In this document: one piece after another, positions 8,187 through 17,225 of the stretch
How positions within the stretch are numbered: position 1 is the first letter of the stretch
How the letters are laid out: each line of letters opens with the position of its first letter
Assembly: GCA_963761985.1 (NCBI GenBank)
Contig: CAVXIT010000007.1
Location: forward strand, 67,908 to 131,907
Reading direction: 5' to 3'
Origin: JACCTH01 sp963761985
GTDB taxonomy: Bacteria; Actinomycetota; Acidimicrobiia; Spongiisociales; ZC4RG35
DNA: 64,000 nt
Notes under the pieces: generated by a model
Seen by the model: the letters and a program-made list of their open reading frames with translations, nothing else
Database searches by the model: none
Told to the model about the DNA's origin: nothing
Translations under genes and position numbers: made by a program

Positions 8187-9688
8187 CATTGATAGCTCAC
8201 GTATACCGGTACGGGGTCCAGGGCTAGCACCTCCGCCGGAGTGGCTCCTCCCCGAGGGGTGTCCTCGTCGTAAAAGTTCTTCCAGCCCCAGAGGAAGTTG
8301 TCGCCGCTTGCGGTTAGCGCTGCCCACGTGTCGTATTTGGTGCCGAGTGGCCCTTGGCCGTCCATCTGGATGACAGTCGCCAGTTCAGGACGAGTGACGA
8401 TCTGGTCGCGGTTCTCGATCATGTCGAGACGGAACTGGTGAAGCAGGAAGAACTTCTGGGGCAGGTTGTTCTCGCGGACGAGAGCGGCCAACCACTCTGA
8501 AACCTGGTTGACCTCGGCGCCGTCCACCGAGCCGATCTGGCGAAGATGTACCTGGTCAGGTTCGAGACGCCATTCCGGGTCAAGGGCGAGACCAACGTGC
8601 GGCAGGCGCAGGAACTCTTCGTACTGCTGGGCCTGGGTGAGGAAATCGGTGCGGCCTGGTTGCAAGTCGAGGATCACATAGACATTGTTCGCTGCGGCGA
8701 CCTCGATCCACGGCCGGATGACGTCGAGTGACATCTCTTCTGAGTAGTTGTTGTCGTCGCCGGAGAAGGCGGACGCGACTGTGGCGATGATCTCGAACGA
8801 CAAGACGACCGGAATCCCGTCGGCCTCATAGCCGGCGGCGATCTCAGCCGCTCTCGCCACGGCTTCCTCCGGGCCCTGCTCTCCCATGACCCCAAGCGCC
8901 GACGTGAGCGGGTTGCCATAGAGCGCCACCAACCTCCGCCCCGGGAACAGTTTGAGCCCGCCACCGGGGAGCTCTGGGGCGTTCACGAGCGCGCCGCCTT
9001 GCCATTCGATGAGCTCGGGATCAAATCCCCCTGCGACGAACATCTCCTGCGCGGGGGTCGATCTCACCGACTTGAGCAACGCCTGGTCGCCAAGCATGTT
9101 GTGTGGATCAGCAAGGACGACCCGGTCACCCCGTAAGCCGGCGACAGCGGTCACCGGAGCGACGAGGTCGGACCTGGTGGCGTCCGCCAGCCAGATATTT
9201 TCGCCTTCCGCGTCATCGGTTGGGTTTCTGCCGGCGGCCGCGATGGCTTCCTGCATAGCGATCGAGTTGCTGGGAATTCCGGCCACCCCATTAGGGAGGG
9301 CGCCCCCAATAACCGAGATCGAGTGTGGTGCGAGGCGGCGCAGCTCGTCCATGACATCGGCGTCAGTCCCTGCGACCAACAGCGGTGCCTTGATGGAGGC
9401 GGCGTAATCGCCCGCCACTCGTAGCTCCGGCTCGGAGAGGGCCGACACCACCACGACGTGGTCGGCGCAAGCCAGGGTGGCATTGGTCAGAGCGATCGAG
9501 AGCTCAACGGGATCGGCGCTGGTGAAGATCTGCTGATCGGGTTCGATTCGACATTCCCTGGCCGTGGTTGTGGTTATTGCCTCGGTCGTGGTCGTCGCTA
9601 GCGGCCCAGACGTCGGGCTGCTCGTGTCAGCTGCCGAGGTGCAGGAAGACACCAGCAGCCAGGCGATCACCGCCAGCTTTTGGCTCAA
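8186..9688 (-). CDS. secreted lipoprotein with cell-wall-binding-repeat-like N-terminal half
   Basis: A 500-residue protein with a short signal peptide and lipobox (WLLVSSC, Cys16) followed by a Thr-rich linker. Residues about 55-200 look like a cell wall binding repeat 2 unit: HVVVVSALSEPEL, then APLLVAGTDADVMDELRRL and SISVIGGALPNG. The second half (GIPVVLSFEII, NNVYVILDLQPG, VGLALDPEW, KFFLLHQF) reads like strands of a TIM-barrel, glycoside-hydrolase-like fold; no catalytic motif is assigned. The start is TTG at 9688, overlapping the stop of the carboxylase alpha gene (TTGA), so it is the last gene of the accD-accA unit. Why an envelope protein is coupled to the carboxylase is unknown. Confidence 0.7.
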   Translation of the reverse strand: MSQKLAVIAWLLVSSCTSAADTSSPTSGPLATTTTEAITTTTARECRIEPDQQIFTSADPVELSIALTNATLACADHVVVVSALSEPELRVAGDYAASIKAPLLVAGTDADVMDELRRLAPHSISVIGGALPNGVAGIPSNSIAMQEAIAAAGRNPTDDAEGENIWLADATRSDLVAPVTAVAGLRGDRVVLADPHNMLGDQALLKSVRSTPAQEMFVAGGFDPELIEWQGGALVNAPELPGGGLKLFPGRRLVALYGNPLTSALGVMGEQGPEEAVARAAEIAAGYEADGIPVVLSFEIIATVASAFSGDDNNYSEEMSLDVIRPWIEVAAANNVYVILDLQPGRTDFLTQAQQYEEFLRLPHVGLALDPEWRLEPDQVHLRQIGSVDGAEVNQVSEWLAALVRENNLPQKFFLLHQFRLDMIENRDQIVTRPELATVIQMDGQGPLGTKYDTWAALTASGDNFLWGWKNFYDEDTPRGGATPAEVLALDPVPVYVSYQ

Positions 9689-11433
9689 CGGATGACGGCC
9701 AGAACGGCTCCCGGCGAGACGGTGTCACCGGCTTGCACCCGCAGGTCAACGACCTCGCCGGCGATTGGCGCGCGGACTTCATTCTCCATCTTCATCGCTT
9801 CGAGCACGCAGATCGGTTGTTCGGCTTCGACGGAATCTCCGGCCTTCACATGCACTTTGACGATCGTCCCCTGCATCGGCGCGCTGACCACGCCGTCGTT
9901 GCCACCGGAGGGAGCAGGGCGGTCGAGCTTGGGTCGAGCTCGCCTCGTCATCCCGGGTCCGGTGGCGGGACCGGTGTCGGGGGACCAGTAGGTGACGGCA
10001 AAACGCCTCCCGCCGATCTCGACGGTCATCTCGCGGCGGGCAAGCTCCTCGTCCTCGGGCAGCGTTGGCTGCGACTGCGGAGTCGCTTCGGGAAACTTCA
10101 CCTGGTCTTCGAGCCAGCGTGTGTAGTGACGCCCTTCGAGAAAGTCGGGATGGTCCAAGACGATGAGATGGGACGGGATCGTCGTCGCCACTCCGGTGAT
10201 GAGGAACTCCTCGAGGGCGCGGCGGCCGCGTCGGATCGCCTGATCGCGATCGACACCCCAGACGATGAGCTTGGCCATGAGGTTGTCGTAGTACTGGCTG
10301 ACCCTCGTGGTGGCTTCGATCCAGCCATCGACTCGGACTCCCGGGCCGGAGGGTTCTCGATAGTCGACGACCTGGCCGGGGGTCGGGAGGAACCCTCGCA
10401 GGGGGTCCTCGGCATTGATCCGGAATTCGATGGCATGACCGCGCGGCGTCACCGAATCGAAGTCGAGGGTTTCTCCCTGGGCGATCCGGAGCTGCCAGGC
10501 GACCAGGTCGAGCCCGGTGACCATCTCGGTAACGGTGTGCTCGACCTGAAGCCGCGTGTTCATCTCGAGGAAGTAGAACTCGCCCGATTCGGGATCGAAG
10601 AGAAACTCCACGGTCCCGGCATTGACGTATCCACATGAACGACCCGCGGCCAGGGCCGCTTCGCCCAAGGCGGTGCGCTGCTCCGCGGTCATGCCCGGGG
10701 AGGGGGTCTCCTCGATCAGTTTTTGATGACGTCGCTGGACGGTGCAGTCCCGCTCTCCCAGGAAAACGCCGTTGCCGGCTAGATCGAAAAGGATCTGCGC
10801 TTCCACATGGCGAGGGCGCGGCAGGTATTTCTCGACGTAGACCGCGGAGTTGCCGAAATAGGCGTCCGCTTCGCGCCGGGCACCATCAAACGCGGCGGCA
10901 AGCTCGCTCGAATTGTTGACCACGCGCATGCCCTTGCCACCACCGCCGAAGGCTGCCTTGATCGCGATCGGGTAACCGAATTCTTCGCCCAGCGCGGCGA
11001 CCGCCTCGACCGACTCGGTCGGTTCGGAAGTCCCTGGCACCATCGGGATCTCGGCCTCAGCCGCATGACGCCGGGAAGTAATCTTGTCTCCCATCGCCTC
11101 GATGGCTGCGGGAGGGGGACCGACCCAGGTGATGCCGGCCCTGGTTACCGCCTCGGCGAACCCGGAGTTCTCGGCGAGAAAGCCATAGCCGGGATGAATC
11201 GCATCGGCCCGAGCGGCCGCCGCCACCTGGAGGATCTTTTGGGCGTTGAGGTAGGACTCGGCGGCCGGTGCCGCGCCCACGTTCCAGGATTCATCAGCCA
11301 GCTGCACATGCAACGAGTCACGATCGAGGTCGGAATAGATGGCAATCGTGTGGATGCCCATCTCCTGGGCAGTGCGGATGACCCGCACCGCGATCTCTCC
11401 CCGGTTGGCAATAAGGAGGCGGGAAATGGTCAC
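9685..11433 (-). CDS. accA: acyl-CoA carboxylase alpha subunit (biotin carboxylase + biotin carrier)
   Basis: A 582-residue fusion of an ATP-grasp biotin carboxylase (LLIANRGEIAVR at the N-terminus, HPGYGFLAEN, AFGGGGKGMRVV, EMNTRLQVEHTVTE) and a C-terminal biotin carrier domain with the biotinyl lysine in EAMKMEN (Lys548). It carboxylates its own biotin with bicarbonate and ATP; the beta subunit then transfers the carboxyl group to acetyl- or propionyl-CoA. The size and fusion match actinobacterial AccA3-type subunits. The GTG start at 11433 shares a base with the accD stop (TAGTG), so the two are translationally coupled. BirA, which would attach the biotin, is encoded just upstream on the other strand. 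Confidence 0.93.
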   Translation of the reverse strand: MTISRLLIANRGEIAVRVIRTAQEMGIHTIAIYSDLDRDSLHVQLADESWNVGAAPAAESYLNAQKILQVAAAARADAIHPGYGFLAENSGFAEAVTRAGITWVGPPPAAIEAMGDKITSRRHAAEAEIPMVPGTSEPTESVEAVAALGEEFGYPIAIKAAFGGGGKGMRVVNNSSELAAAFDGARREADAYFGNSAVYVEKYLPRPRHVEAQILFDLAGNGVFLGERDCTVQRRHQKLIEETPSPGMTAEQRTALGEAALAAGRSCGYVNAGTVEFLFDPESGEFYFLEMNTRLQVEHTVTEMVTGLDLVAWQLRIAQGETLDFDSVTPRGHAIEFRINAEDPLRGFLPTPGQVVDYREPSGPGVRVDGWIEATTRVSQYYDNLMAKLIVWGVDRDQAIRRGRRALEEFLITGVATTIPSHLIVLDHPDFLEGRHYTRWLEDQVKFPEATPQSQPTLPEDEELARREMTVEIGGRRFAVTYWSPDTGPATGPGMTRRARPKLDRPAPSGGNDGVVSAPMQGTIVKVHVKAGDSVEAEQPICVLEAMKMENEVRAPIAGEVVDLRVQAGDTVSPGAVLAVIR

Positions 11434-12983
11434 TAGAGCGGCATGTTCCCATGCTTTTTCTGAGGAAGATGCTCGCGCTTGGTGCGCAGCATCTCTAGCG
11501 CACGGATGAGCTTGCCGCGAGTCTCGCGCGGTTCGATCACCTCATCGACCAGTCCGAGTTCGGCTGCTCGATAGGGATTGTTGAATCGCTCCTCATAGTC
11601 GCGAATCAGGTCGGTTCGTTTTGCCTGGGGATCGCTGGCTTCGGCGAGCTCGCGCCGGAAAATCACGTTGACCGCCCCTTGCGCGCCCATCACCGCAATC
11701 TCGGCCGAAGGCCAGGCAAAGACGAGGTCGGCACGGATGCCGCGGGCATTCATGACGAGGTAAGCCCCGCCATAGGCCTTGCGCGTGATCACGCTTACCC
11801 GCGGCACAGTCGCCTCGCAGTAGGCGTAGAGGAGCTTGGCGCCGTGGCGGATGATGCCTCCGTGCTCCTGCGCCACGCCGGGAAGGAACCCGGGCACGTC
11901 GACGAAGGTGATGAGAGGGATGTTGAACGAGTCGCAGAAGCGCACAAAACGGGCACCCTTTTCCGAAGCTTCGATGTCGAGCGTCCCCGCCAGATGAGAC
12001 GGCTGGTTGCCGACGATCCCGACCGCCTGGCCATCGAGGCGTCCGAACCCGACGATGAGGTTTCGAGCCCAATGCTCATGGACTTGAAAGAACTCGCCGT
12101 CGTCGACCACCAACTCGATCAGCGCGACCATGTCGTATGGCTGGTTGGGCGAGTCGGGGATGATCGTGTCGAGGACATCCTCGAGCCGATCGCGGCTGTC
12201 GGTAGGGGCAAAGTAGGGCGGGATTTCGAGGTTGTTCTGGGGGAAGAAGCTGAGCATGTAACGCACCGCGTCGAGAGCAGTGCTTCCGTTCGGGAACACG
12301 AAGTGAGTAACGCCGGAAATGCTGGCGTGGGTGAAGGCGCCACCGAGTTCTTCCATCGTCTTTTCTTCGCCAGTGACGGCTTTGATCACATCGGGACCGG
12401 TGATGAACATGTGCGACGATCCCTCGACCTGGATGACAAAGTCCGTCAGGGCCGGGGAATACACCGCCCCGCCCGCACACGGCCCCATGATCACCGAGAT
12501 CTGTGGGATTACCCCCGAAGCTCGCACGTTGCGCTCGAAGATGCGGCCGTACCCATCGAGCGAAGAAACCCCCTCTTGGATGCGGGCGCCGCCGGAATCC
12601 TTCAAACCGATGATCGGCGCTCCAACCTCGAGGGCCAGATCCATCAGCTTGCAAATCTTGTCGGCCACCGCCTGGCCGAGTGATCCGCCGAAAACCGTGA
12701 AGTCCTCCGCAAAAACAAAGACGGTCCGTCCGTCGATCGTGCCGTAGCCGGTGACCACCGCGTCTCCCGGAGGGCGTTTTTGCTCGATGCCAAACCCCGT
12801 CGATTGATGACGGACAAACATGTCCATCTCCTGAAAGCTCCCCTTGTCGAGCAGGTGATCGATCCGCTCTCGCGCGGTGAGCTTCCCCTGCTCGTGCTGG
12901 CGGTCGACCGCTCGCCGGCTCCCGGCGTGATGCGCCTCAGATCTCAGTTTGCGTAGTTGCTCGATGCGGGCTTCGGTGCCCAT
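11433..12983 (-). CDS. accD: acyl-CoA carboxylase beta subunit (carboxyltransferase, propionyl/acetyl-CoA type)
   Basis: A 516-residue carboxyltransferase with both crotonase-like halves. The N-terminal half has KLTARERIDHLLD, SGGARIQEG and MGPCAGGAVYSPA; the C-terminal half has TFVDVPGFLPG, EHGGIIRHGAKLLYAY and KAYGGAYLVM. The family transfers CO2 from carboxybiotin to propionyl-, acetyl- or longer acyl-CoA. PccB/AccD5-like length and motifs, together with the mutase gene at 4.1-5.7 kb, suggest propionyl-CoA, but specificity cannot be read from sequence alone. The ATG at 12983 lies only 14 bases from the divergent birA start. First gene of an accD-accA-lipoprotein operon with overlapping junctions. 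Confidence 0.93.
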   Translation of the reverse strand: MGTEARIEQLRKLRSEAHHAGSRRAVDRQHEQGKLTARERIDHLLDKGSFQEMDMFVRHQSTGFGIEQKRPPGDAVVTGYGTIDGRTVFVFAEDFTVFGGSLGQAVADKICKLMDLALEVGAPIIGLKDSGGARIQEGVSSLDGYGRIFERNVRASGVIPQISVIMGPCAGGAVYSPALTDFVIQVEGSSHMFITGPDVIKAVTGEEKTMEELGGAFTHASISGVTHFVFPNGSTALDAVRYMLSFFPQNNLEIPPYFAPTDSRDRLEDVLDTIIPDSPNQPYDMVALIELVVDDGEFFQVHEHWARNLIVGFGRLDGQAVGIVGNQPSHLAGTLDIEASEKGARFVRFCDSFNIPLITFVDVPGFLPGVAQEHGGIIRHGAKLLYAYCEATVPRVSVITRKAYGGAYLVMNARGIRADLVFAWPSAEIAVMGAQGAVNVIFRRELAEASDPQAKRTDLIRDYEERFNNPYRAAELGLVDEVIEPRETRGKLIRALEMLRTKREHLPQKKHGNMPL

Positions 12984-12997
12984 CCAGCCTCCTCCGT

Positions 12998-13693
12998 ATG
13001 CTCTCCAGGGCCGGGATGCCTACACCCTATTCGTCCCATTTTTACGAGGAAGTCACCTCGACTCAGGACGTCGCCCGTTCGCTCGGGATCGAAGGTCCGG
13101 TCCTGGTTGTTGCCGCCCGCCAGACGGAGGGGCGCGCACGGTCGGGCGCAAGCTGGGAAACCGCTCCGCGAGCCCTGGCCGTAAGCCTCCACTTCGCGCC
13201 GCGCAGCCTCGGATGGCCCGCTGACCGTTGGACGTTGATTCCGTTGGCGACCGGCATTGCCGTCGCGCGTCTTTTGCAGCTCAACCTGAAGTGGCCCAAC
13301 GACCTCCTGGCCGCGCCGGGGAAGAAGGTGGGAGGCATCCTGATCGAAGCCACCGGTCAGGCAATGACGATCGGCGTGGGGGTCAATCTCTGGTGGCCGG
13401 ACCCTCCACCTGAACGGGCTGGACTGTTGACCAAGGACCCCGGTGCCGACTCCCACCGCGCCTACGGCGAGATGGTTGGCGAAGCGGTGTGGGAAGAGCT
13501 CGGTAACGGCGCCGACAACTGGAGCTACGACGACTACTGCCGGGACTGCTTGACACTCGGTAGCGAAATAACTTGGGGCCAAAACCAACGCGGCACCGCG
13601 CTCGCGATCGACCGCACGGATGGTTCACTCGTAGTCGAGGAATCCGGGCGCCGGCGCAAACTCAACGCCGGCGAAGTACGCCACGTCCGTTAG
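12998..13693 (+). CDS. birA: biotin--[acetyl-CoA-carboxylase] ligase
   Basis: A 231-residue group I biotin protein ligase without an N-terminal DNA-binding domain. Visible motifs are EEVTSTQDVA, the biotinyl-AMP loop QTEGRARSGASW, LKWPNDLLA and GKKVGGILIE. It makes biotinyl-AMP and attaches biotin to the AccA lysine encoded divergently next door. ATG codons at 12998 and 13016 are both possible; the second leaves a purine-rich run upstream and begins closer to the conserved region. The last bases overlap the convergent hydrolase gene. Confidence 0.9.
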   Translation: MLSRAGMPTPYSSHFYEEVTSTQDVARSLGIEGPVLVVAARQTEGRARSGASWETAPRALAVSLHFAPRSLGWPADRWTLIPLATGIAVARLLQLNLKWPNDLLAAPGKKVGGILIEATGQAMTIGVGVNLWWPDPPPERAGLLTKDPGADSHRAYGEMVGEAVWEELGNGADNWSYDDYCRDCLTLGSEITWGQNQRGTALAIDRTDGSLVVEESGRRRKLNAGEVRHVR

Positions 13694-14430
13694 CCCAGGT
13701 CCTCGGTGATGGCTGGCGGCAATGTGGATCGGAAGAACTCAAGCAACCGGGCGGACATGTCGGCTCCGGCTCCACTGTCGAAGTCGGGAGATTCTTCGTT
13801 CCAGAAATCGTGTCCGGCGCCTTCATAAAGAAGCCAGGTGCCATGCCCATTGCGGTTCTGCGCCTCGTCGACGGTGGCGTTGTCGATCAGCTGGTCGCTC
13901 TCGCCGTAGAGGCCGAGGACCGCGACCGGCAGACTTCCCAGGTAGCTGGCGACCTGATGCTCGCGCGCCTCGTCGCCGGTAAGCGGGGTCGACACCACAA
14001 CCACCGAACCCACCCAGGGTCTCGTGGCGGCTGCGGTCAAAGCCGGCCGCCCGCCGACGTCGAGGCCGAGGAGCCCAACCTTCTCCGGCAGCGCCCAGAA
14101 CACGTCGTCACTTTGGAGGTACTCATACGCCTCCTCCACCATCACCATCGCCTCGCGATCGGAGGTTTCGGAGTACTGGCGCAGGGCGTCGTCGCCGTCG
14201 ACCGAGAAGAGCTCCACCACAACTGTCGCAAACCCGTTGCGCGCCAGATGCCGGGCGAGCGTTTTCTCTCCGGAAGAAAGGCCCCCGAGCCCGGGAAAGA
14301 CGAGAACAACAGGAAAGCGGCCGGCCTCGTCGGGGCGGGAAAAATACCCCGGCCGGTAGCCGGCCCCGACCGGCACGGCCTGGGAGCCATACATGATTGA
14401 AAAAGTGCCCTCGTGGGGAAGTACAGCCAA
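13690..14430 (-). CDS. dienelactone hydrolase-like alpha/beta hydrolase with Asp at the nucleophile position
   Basis: A 246-residue alpha/beta hydrolase. Strand and elbow features of the dienelactone hydrolase family are clear: FPVVLVFPGLGG, VVVELFSVDG, the nucleophile elbow LLGLDVGGRPAL, the acid turn LYGESDQLID and the histidine in GAGHDFWN. The family elbow normally reads GxCxGG (Cys) or has Ser; here the residue is Asp124. The remaining candidates are Asp179 and His207, both in the usual places. An Asp nucleophile is standard in epoxide hydrolases and haloalkane dehalogenases, so an altered reaction is possible, or the enzyme is inactive. Convergent with birA and divergent from the LCP gene. 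Confidence 0.75.
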   Translation of the reverse strand: MAVLPHEGTFSIMYGSQAVPVGAGYRPGYFSRPDEAGRFPVVLVFPGLGGLSSGEKTLARHLARNGFATVVVELFSVDGDDALRQYSETSDREAMVMVEEAYEYLQSDDVFWALPEKVGLLGLDVGGRPALTAAATRPWVGSVVVVSTPLTGDEAREHQVASYLGSLPVAVLGLYGESDQLIDNATVDEAQNRNGHGTWLLYEGAGHDFWNEESPDFDSGAGADMSARLLEFFRSTLPPAITEDLG

Positions 14431-14566
14431 AGGCTCTCCAACTTGGACTGGGGGGATATCTGGTTTGGCGGGAGGCTAGCGATTGTGTTCCGAATCCCAA
14501 TGTCCTGCGCGACTCCACGTGCGCATGGAACCGGCGTCTCGTATCATGCGTTCTTAGGGGTATTTG

Positions 14567-15886
14567 ATGACCACTGATCCCATTCCGGTTCCCGTTTCGA
14601 CGCGTCCGCCGGCTCCCAAAGGCCGATGGTGGAAGCGCGTCGTGATTGGACTCCTGGTCCTAGCCAACCTCGGCGTTGGCCTGGTCCTTTTCGCTCTCCA
14701 ATCGAGCCAGGCGGCGTTTACCGCCAACGTCACCCAGAACACCGACGTCACCCCAGAACTCGACATTCGGCCTGTCGAAAACACCGAGCCGATCACGTTT
14801 TTGGTCATTGGCTCCGACACGCGTGAGGGACTCGACAGCCTGCAGAACTTCGGCGAGTCGGAAGGGGCTCGGGGCGACGTGATCATGTTGATCAAGCTTC
14901 TCCCCGATGGCGACCGCGCCCAGATCCTCTCGCTGCCTCGCGACCTTCTGGTCGACATCCCCGGCCACGGAACCGACCGCATCAATGCTGCCTACGCCTA
15001 TGGAGGCGCTCCGCTCATGGTGCGCACCGTTCGCGCCGCCACGGGCCTTCCGATCCATCACTACGTCGAGGTCGACTTCGTCGGGTTCCAGGCGCTGGTC
15101 AATCAGATCGGCGGCGTTCACCTCGACTTCTCCGCTTCGGCCCGTGACCTCAACAGCGGACTGGATGTCGAAGCTGGCCGCCAGCTCCTCGACGGGTCTC
15201 AAGCGCTGGCCTTCGCTCGCTCCCGCCATTACGAGGAGTTGCATGGCGACACCTGGGTCAACGTCGACGCCGACGACTTCGGCCGCACCCACCGCCAGCA
15301 GCGTCTAATCCTCGCCATCCTCTCAGAGCTGAAGACTCCCTCAACGCTCACCGAAGCCGGTTCGATCGTCGCGTCTTTCGCCCAACATCTCACCGTCGAC
15401 TCGGCGCTGGCGGAGAACTCGCTCGTGGAGCTCGCCTTCCGGATGAGGGGCATCTCGGCCGCGACGATGGAGACCGCCACCCTCCCCGGCTACATCGACG
15501 ACTACCAGGGCAAGTCAGTAGTGAGGATGAGCCATCCCGAGGCGGACAGCATGATCGTCGCCTTTGCCGAAGGGCAGCCGCTGCAAACCGAGAATCTCGA
15601 GGCGCTACGCCTGGAGGTTCTCAACGGCAACGGAGTCGAGGGAGCTGCCAACCGGATGAGCGACCTGCTCGAGGAACAGGGGTTCGAGGTTGCCTCGGTG
15701 GGCGAGGCCGATCGCTACGACTTCGAGACCACGACCATCATCGTTCGCCCGGAGGCCATGGCCAAGGCGCAAGCGCTCGTGGATTTGCTCGGCTTCGGCC
15801 AGGTCTCGACTGGCAGTTTGACCGACGGCATCGACGCCGTGGTCATTGTCGGATTGGATGCTGACAGGTCCGTCCAGACCGGTTAG
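14567..15886 (+). CDS. LytR-CpsA-Psr (LCP) family glycopolymer transferase
   Basis: A membrane-anchored LCP protein of 439 residues. A short cytoplasmic Pro-rich start is followed by one helix (VVIGLLVLANLGVGLVL), then the LCP catalytic domain: FLVIGSDTREG, ARGDVIMLIKL, SLPRDLLVDIPG, DRINAAYAYGG, DFVGFQALVNQIGGV and AFARSRHY. A C-terminal LytR_C domain (LEVLNGNGVEGAANRMSD) follows. LCP enzymes transfer lipid-linked glycopolymers to peptidoglycan, arabinogalactan-type attachment in actinobacteria. The ATG at 14567 is preceded by AGGGG at 6 bases. TATCAT at 14542-14547 could be a -10 element. The UDP-glucose dehydrogenase gene follows after 38 bases. Confidence 0.9.
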   Translation: MTTDPIPVPVSTRPPAPKGRWWKRVVIGLLVLANLGVGLVLFALQSSQAAFTANVTQNTDVTPELDIRPVENTEPITFLVIGSDTREGLDSLQNFGESEGARGDVIMLIKLLPDGDRAQILSLPRDLLVDIPGHGTDRINAAYAYGGAPLMVRTVRAATGLPIHHYVEVDFVGFQALVNQIGGVHLDFSASARDLNSGLDVEAGRQLLDGSQALAFARSRHYEELHGDTWVNVDADDFGRTHRQQRLILAILSELKTPSTLTEAGSIVASFAQHLTVDSALAENSLVELAFRMRGISAATMETATLPGYIDDYQGKSVVRMSHPEADSMIVAFAEGQPLQTENLEALRLEVLNGNGVEGAANRMSDLLEEQGFEVASVGEADRYDFETTTIIVRPEAMAKAQALVDLLGFGQVSTGSLTDGIDAVVIVGLDADRSVQTG

Positions 15887-15924
15887 CTTTTTTCGGCGGG
15901 AGGATCCAAAGGAGTGAGTCGCCG

Positions 15925-17199
15925 ATGAATATTGCTGTAATTGGGGCCGGTTATGTCGGTCTAGTTACTGCCGCCGGACTGGCCAGTCTCGGTCATCATG
16001 TGGCTCTGGGCGAAGCCGATGCCGATCGCGTGCGGCGGCTCGAGGATGGCGAGGTCCCGATTTTCGAGAGCGGCCTCGACGAGTTGATTCACTGGGCCCG
16101 GGCGTCGCGCCGTCTGACCTTTCACTCTTCCAATTCCGAGGCAGTGAAAGGCGCCGAATTGGTGTTCCTGTGCCTGCCTACCCCTGCCGGCGAGGACGGC
16201 CGGGCCGATCTGTCGTTTGTCGAGGCGGTCGTCGAAGAGTTGGCTAATTCGCTCGACTCCGGCGCCGCCTTTGTCGTGAAGTCGACGGTACCGCCGGGGA
16301 CCACCCAGGCTCTCCAGCATCGGCTGCAAGCGCTCGGGAGCTCCGCAATGGTTGCTTCACATCCAGAGTTCCTTCGGGAAGGCACGGCGGTCCATGACTT
16401 CCTGCATCCCGACCGGGTGGTGATCGGCGCCGACGATCCCATCCTGGCCAAGTCCGTCGCCTCGCTCTACGACAGCCTCGCAACTGAGGTCGTCGAGACA
16501 GATCCGACTTCGGCGGAAATGATCAAGTACGCCTCCAACAGTTACCTGGCCACGCGGCTGACCTTCGCCAACACACTGGCCAATCTCTGTGAAGCCGTCG
16601 GGGCGGACATCATGGATGTGCTCGAGGGCGTTGGTCTGGACCATCGCATCGGCCCTCATTTCCTCAAGCCCGGCCCCGGCTACGGGGGGTCTTGCTTTCC
16701 GAAGGACACGCTCGCTCTCATCTCGTTGGCCGAAGACGCCGGTTATGACTTCCGCCTGCTCCGGGCAGTGATCGCTGCCGATGACGAGCAGCGGCGGCGC
16801 GTGGCGGACAAGGTCAAGGCCGCCGCCGGGGGAGGTCTCCGCGGCCGGCGAGTGGCAATCTGGGGCGTGGCTTTCAAGGCCGGCACCGACGACGTCCGCG
16901 AATCGCCAGCGTCACTCATCGCCGCCCTCCTGCAGAAGGAGGGTGCGCACGTCACCGCCTATGACCCCGAGGCTCGTGACCCCAACCTCCGTCATGCGGA
17001 AACGGCGCTGGATGCAGTCGCCGGGGCCGACGTGTTGTTGGTGGCCACGGAGTGGCCCGAATTCGCCAAAGCTGACTTCGAAGAGGTGGCGAAGGCGATG
17101 CGCGGCCATCGCGTCGTCGATGCCCGCAACCTTCTCGACCCCCGCCTGGTACGGGCCGCCGGCCTCGACTACTCCGGCCTGGGCCGCCCCAACGCCTAA
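15925..17199 (+). CDS. ugd: UDP-glucose 6-dehydrogenase
   Basis: A 424-residue UDP-glucose/GDP-mannose dehydrogenase. The N-terminal Rossmann motif is GAGYVGLVTA; the substrate region has FLCLPTPAGEDG and EFLREGTAVHDFLHPDR; the catalytic Cys lies in GPGYGGSCFPKD; the C-terminal domain has WGVAFKAGTDDVRESPA. It oxidises UDP-glucose to UDP-glucuronate with two NAD+, supplying precursors for cell-envelope glycans, consistent with the LCP gene just upstream. An AAAGGAG ribosome site precedes the ATG. Confidence 0.93.
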   Translation: MNIAVIGAGYVGLVTAAGLASLGHHVALGEADADRVRRLEDGEVPIFESGLDELIHWARASRRLTFHSSNSEAVKGAELVFLCLPTPAGEDGRADLSFVEAVVEELANSLDSGAAFVVKSTVPPGTTQALQHRLQALGSSAMVASHPEFLREGTAVHDFLHPDRVVIGADDPILAKSVASLYDSLATEVVETDPTSAEMIKYASNSYLATRLTFANTLANLCEAVGADIMDVLEGVGLDHRIGPHFLKPGPGYGGSCFPKDTLALISLAEDAGYDFRLLRAVIAADDEQRRRVADKVKAAAGGGLRGRRVAIWGVAFKAGTDDVRESPASLIAALLQKEGAHVTAYDPEARDPNLRHAETALDAVAGADVLLVATEWPEFAKADFEEVAKAMRGHRVVDARNLLDPRLVRAAGLDYSGLGRPNA

Positions 17200-17207
17200 C
17201 CCCCTTT

Positions 17208-17223
17208 CCAAACCTAAGGCTCT
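17208..17223 (+). repeat. 16-base word CCAAACCTAAGGCTCT, copy 1
   Basis: The same 16 bases occur on the minus strand at 56956-56971. In both places they lie just after a gene end and beside a hairpin. Confidence 0.6.
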
Positions 17224-17225
17224 AG

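Noticed and set aside
9568..10638. 356-codon plus-strand ORF
   Set aside because: Antisense to the intact biotin carboxylase gene. High-GC DNA gives long open frames opposite real genes, and the translation has no recognisable motif.
11679..12683. 334-codon plus-strand ORF
   Set aside because: Antisense to accD; low-complexity acidic/basic translation without family features.
13573..14400. 275-codon plus-strand ORF
   Set aside because: Shadow of the dienelactone-hydrolase-like gene.
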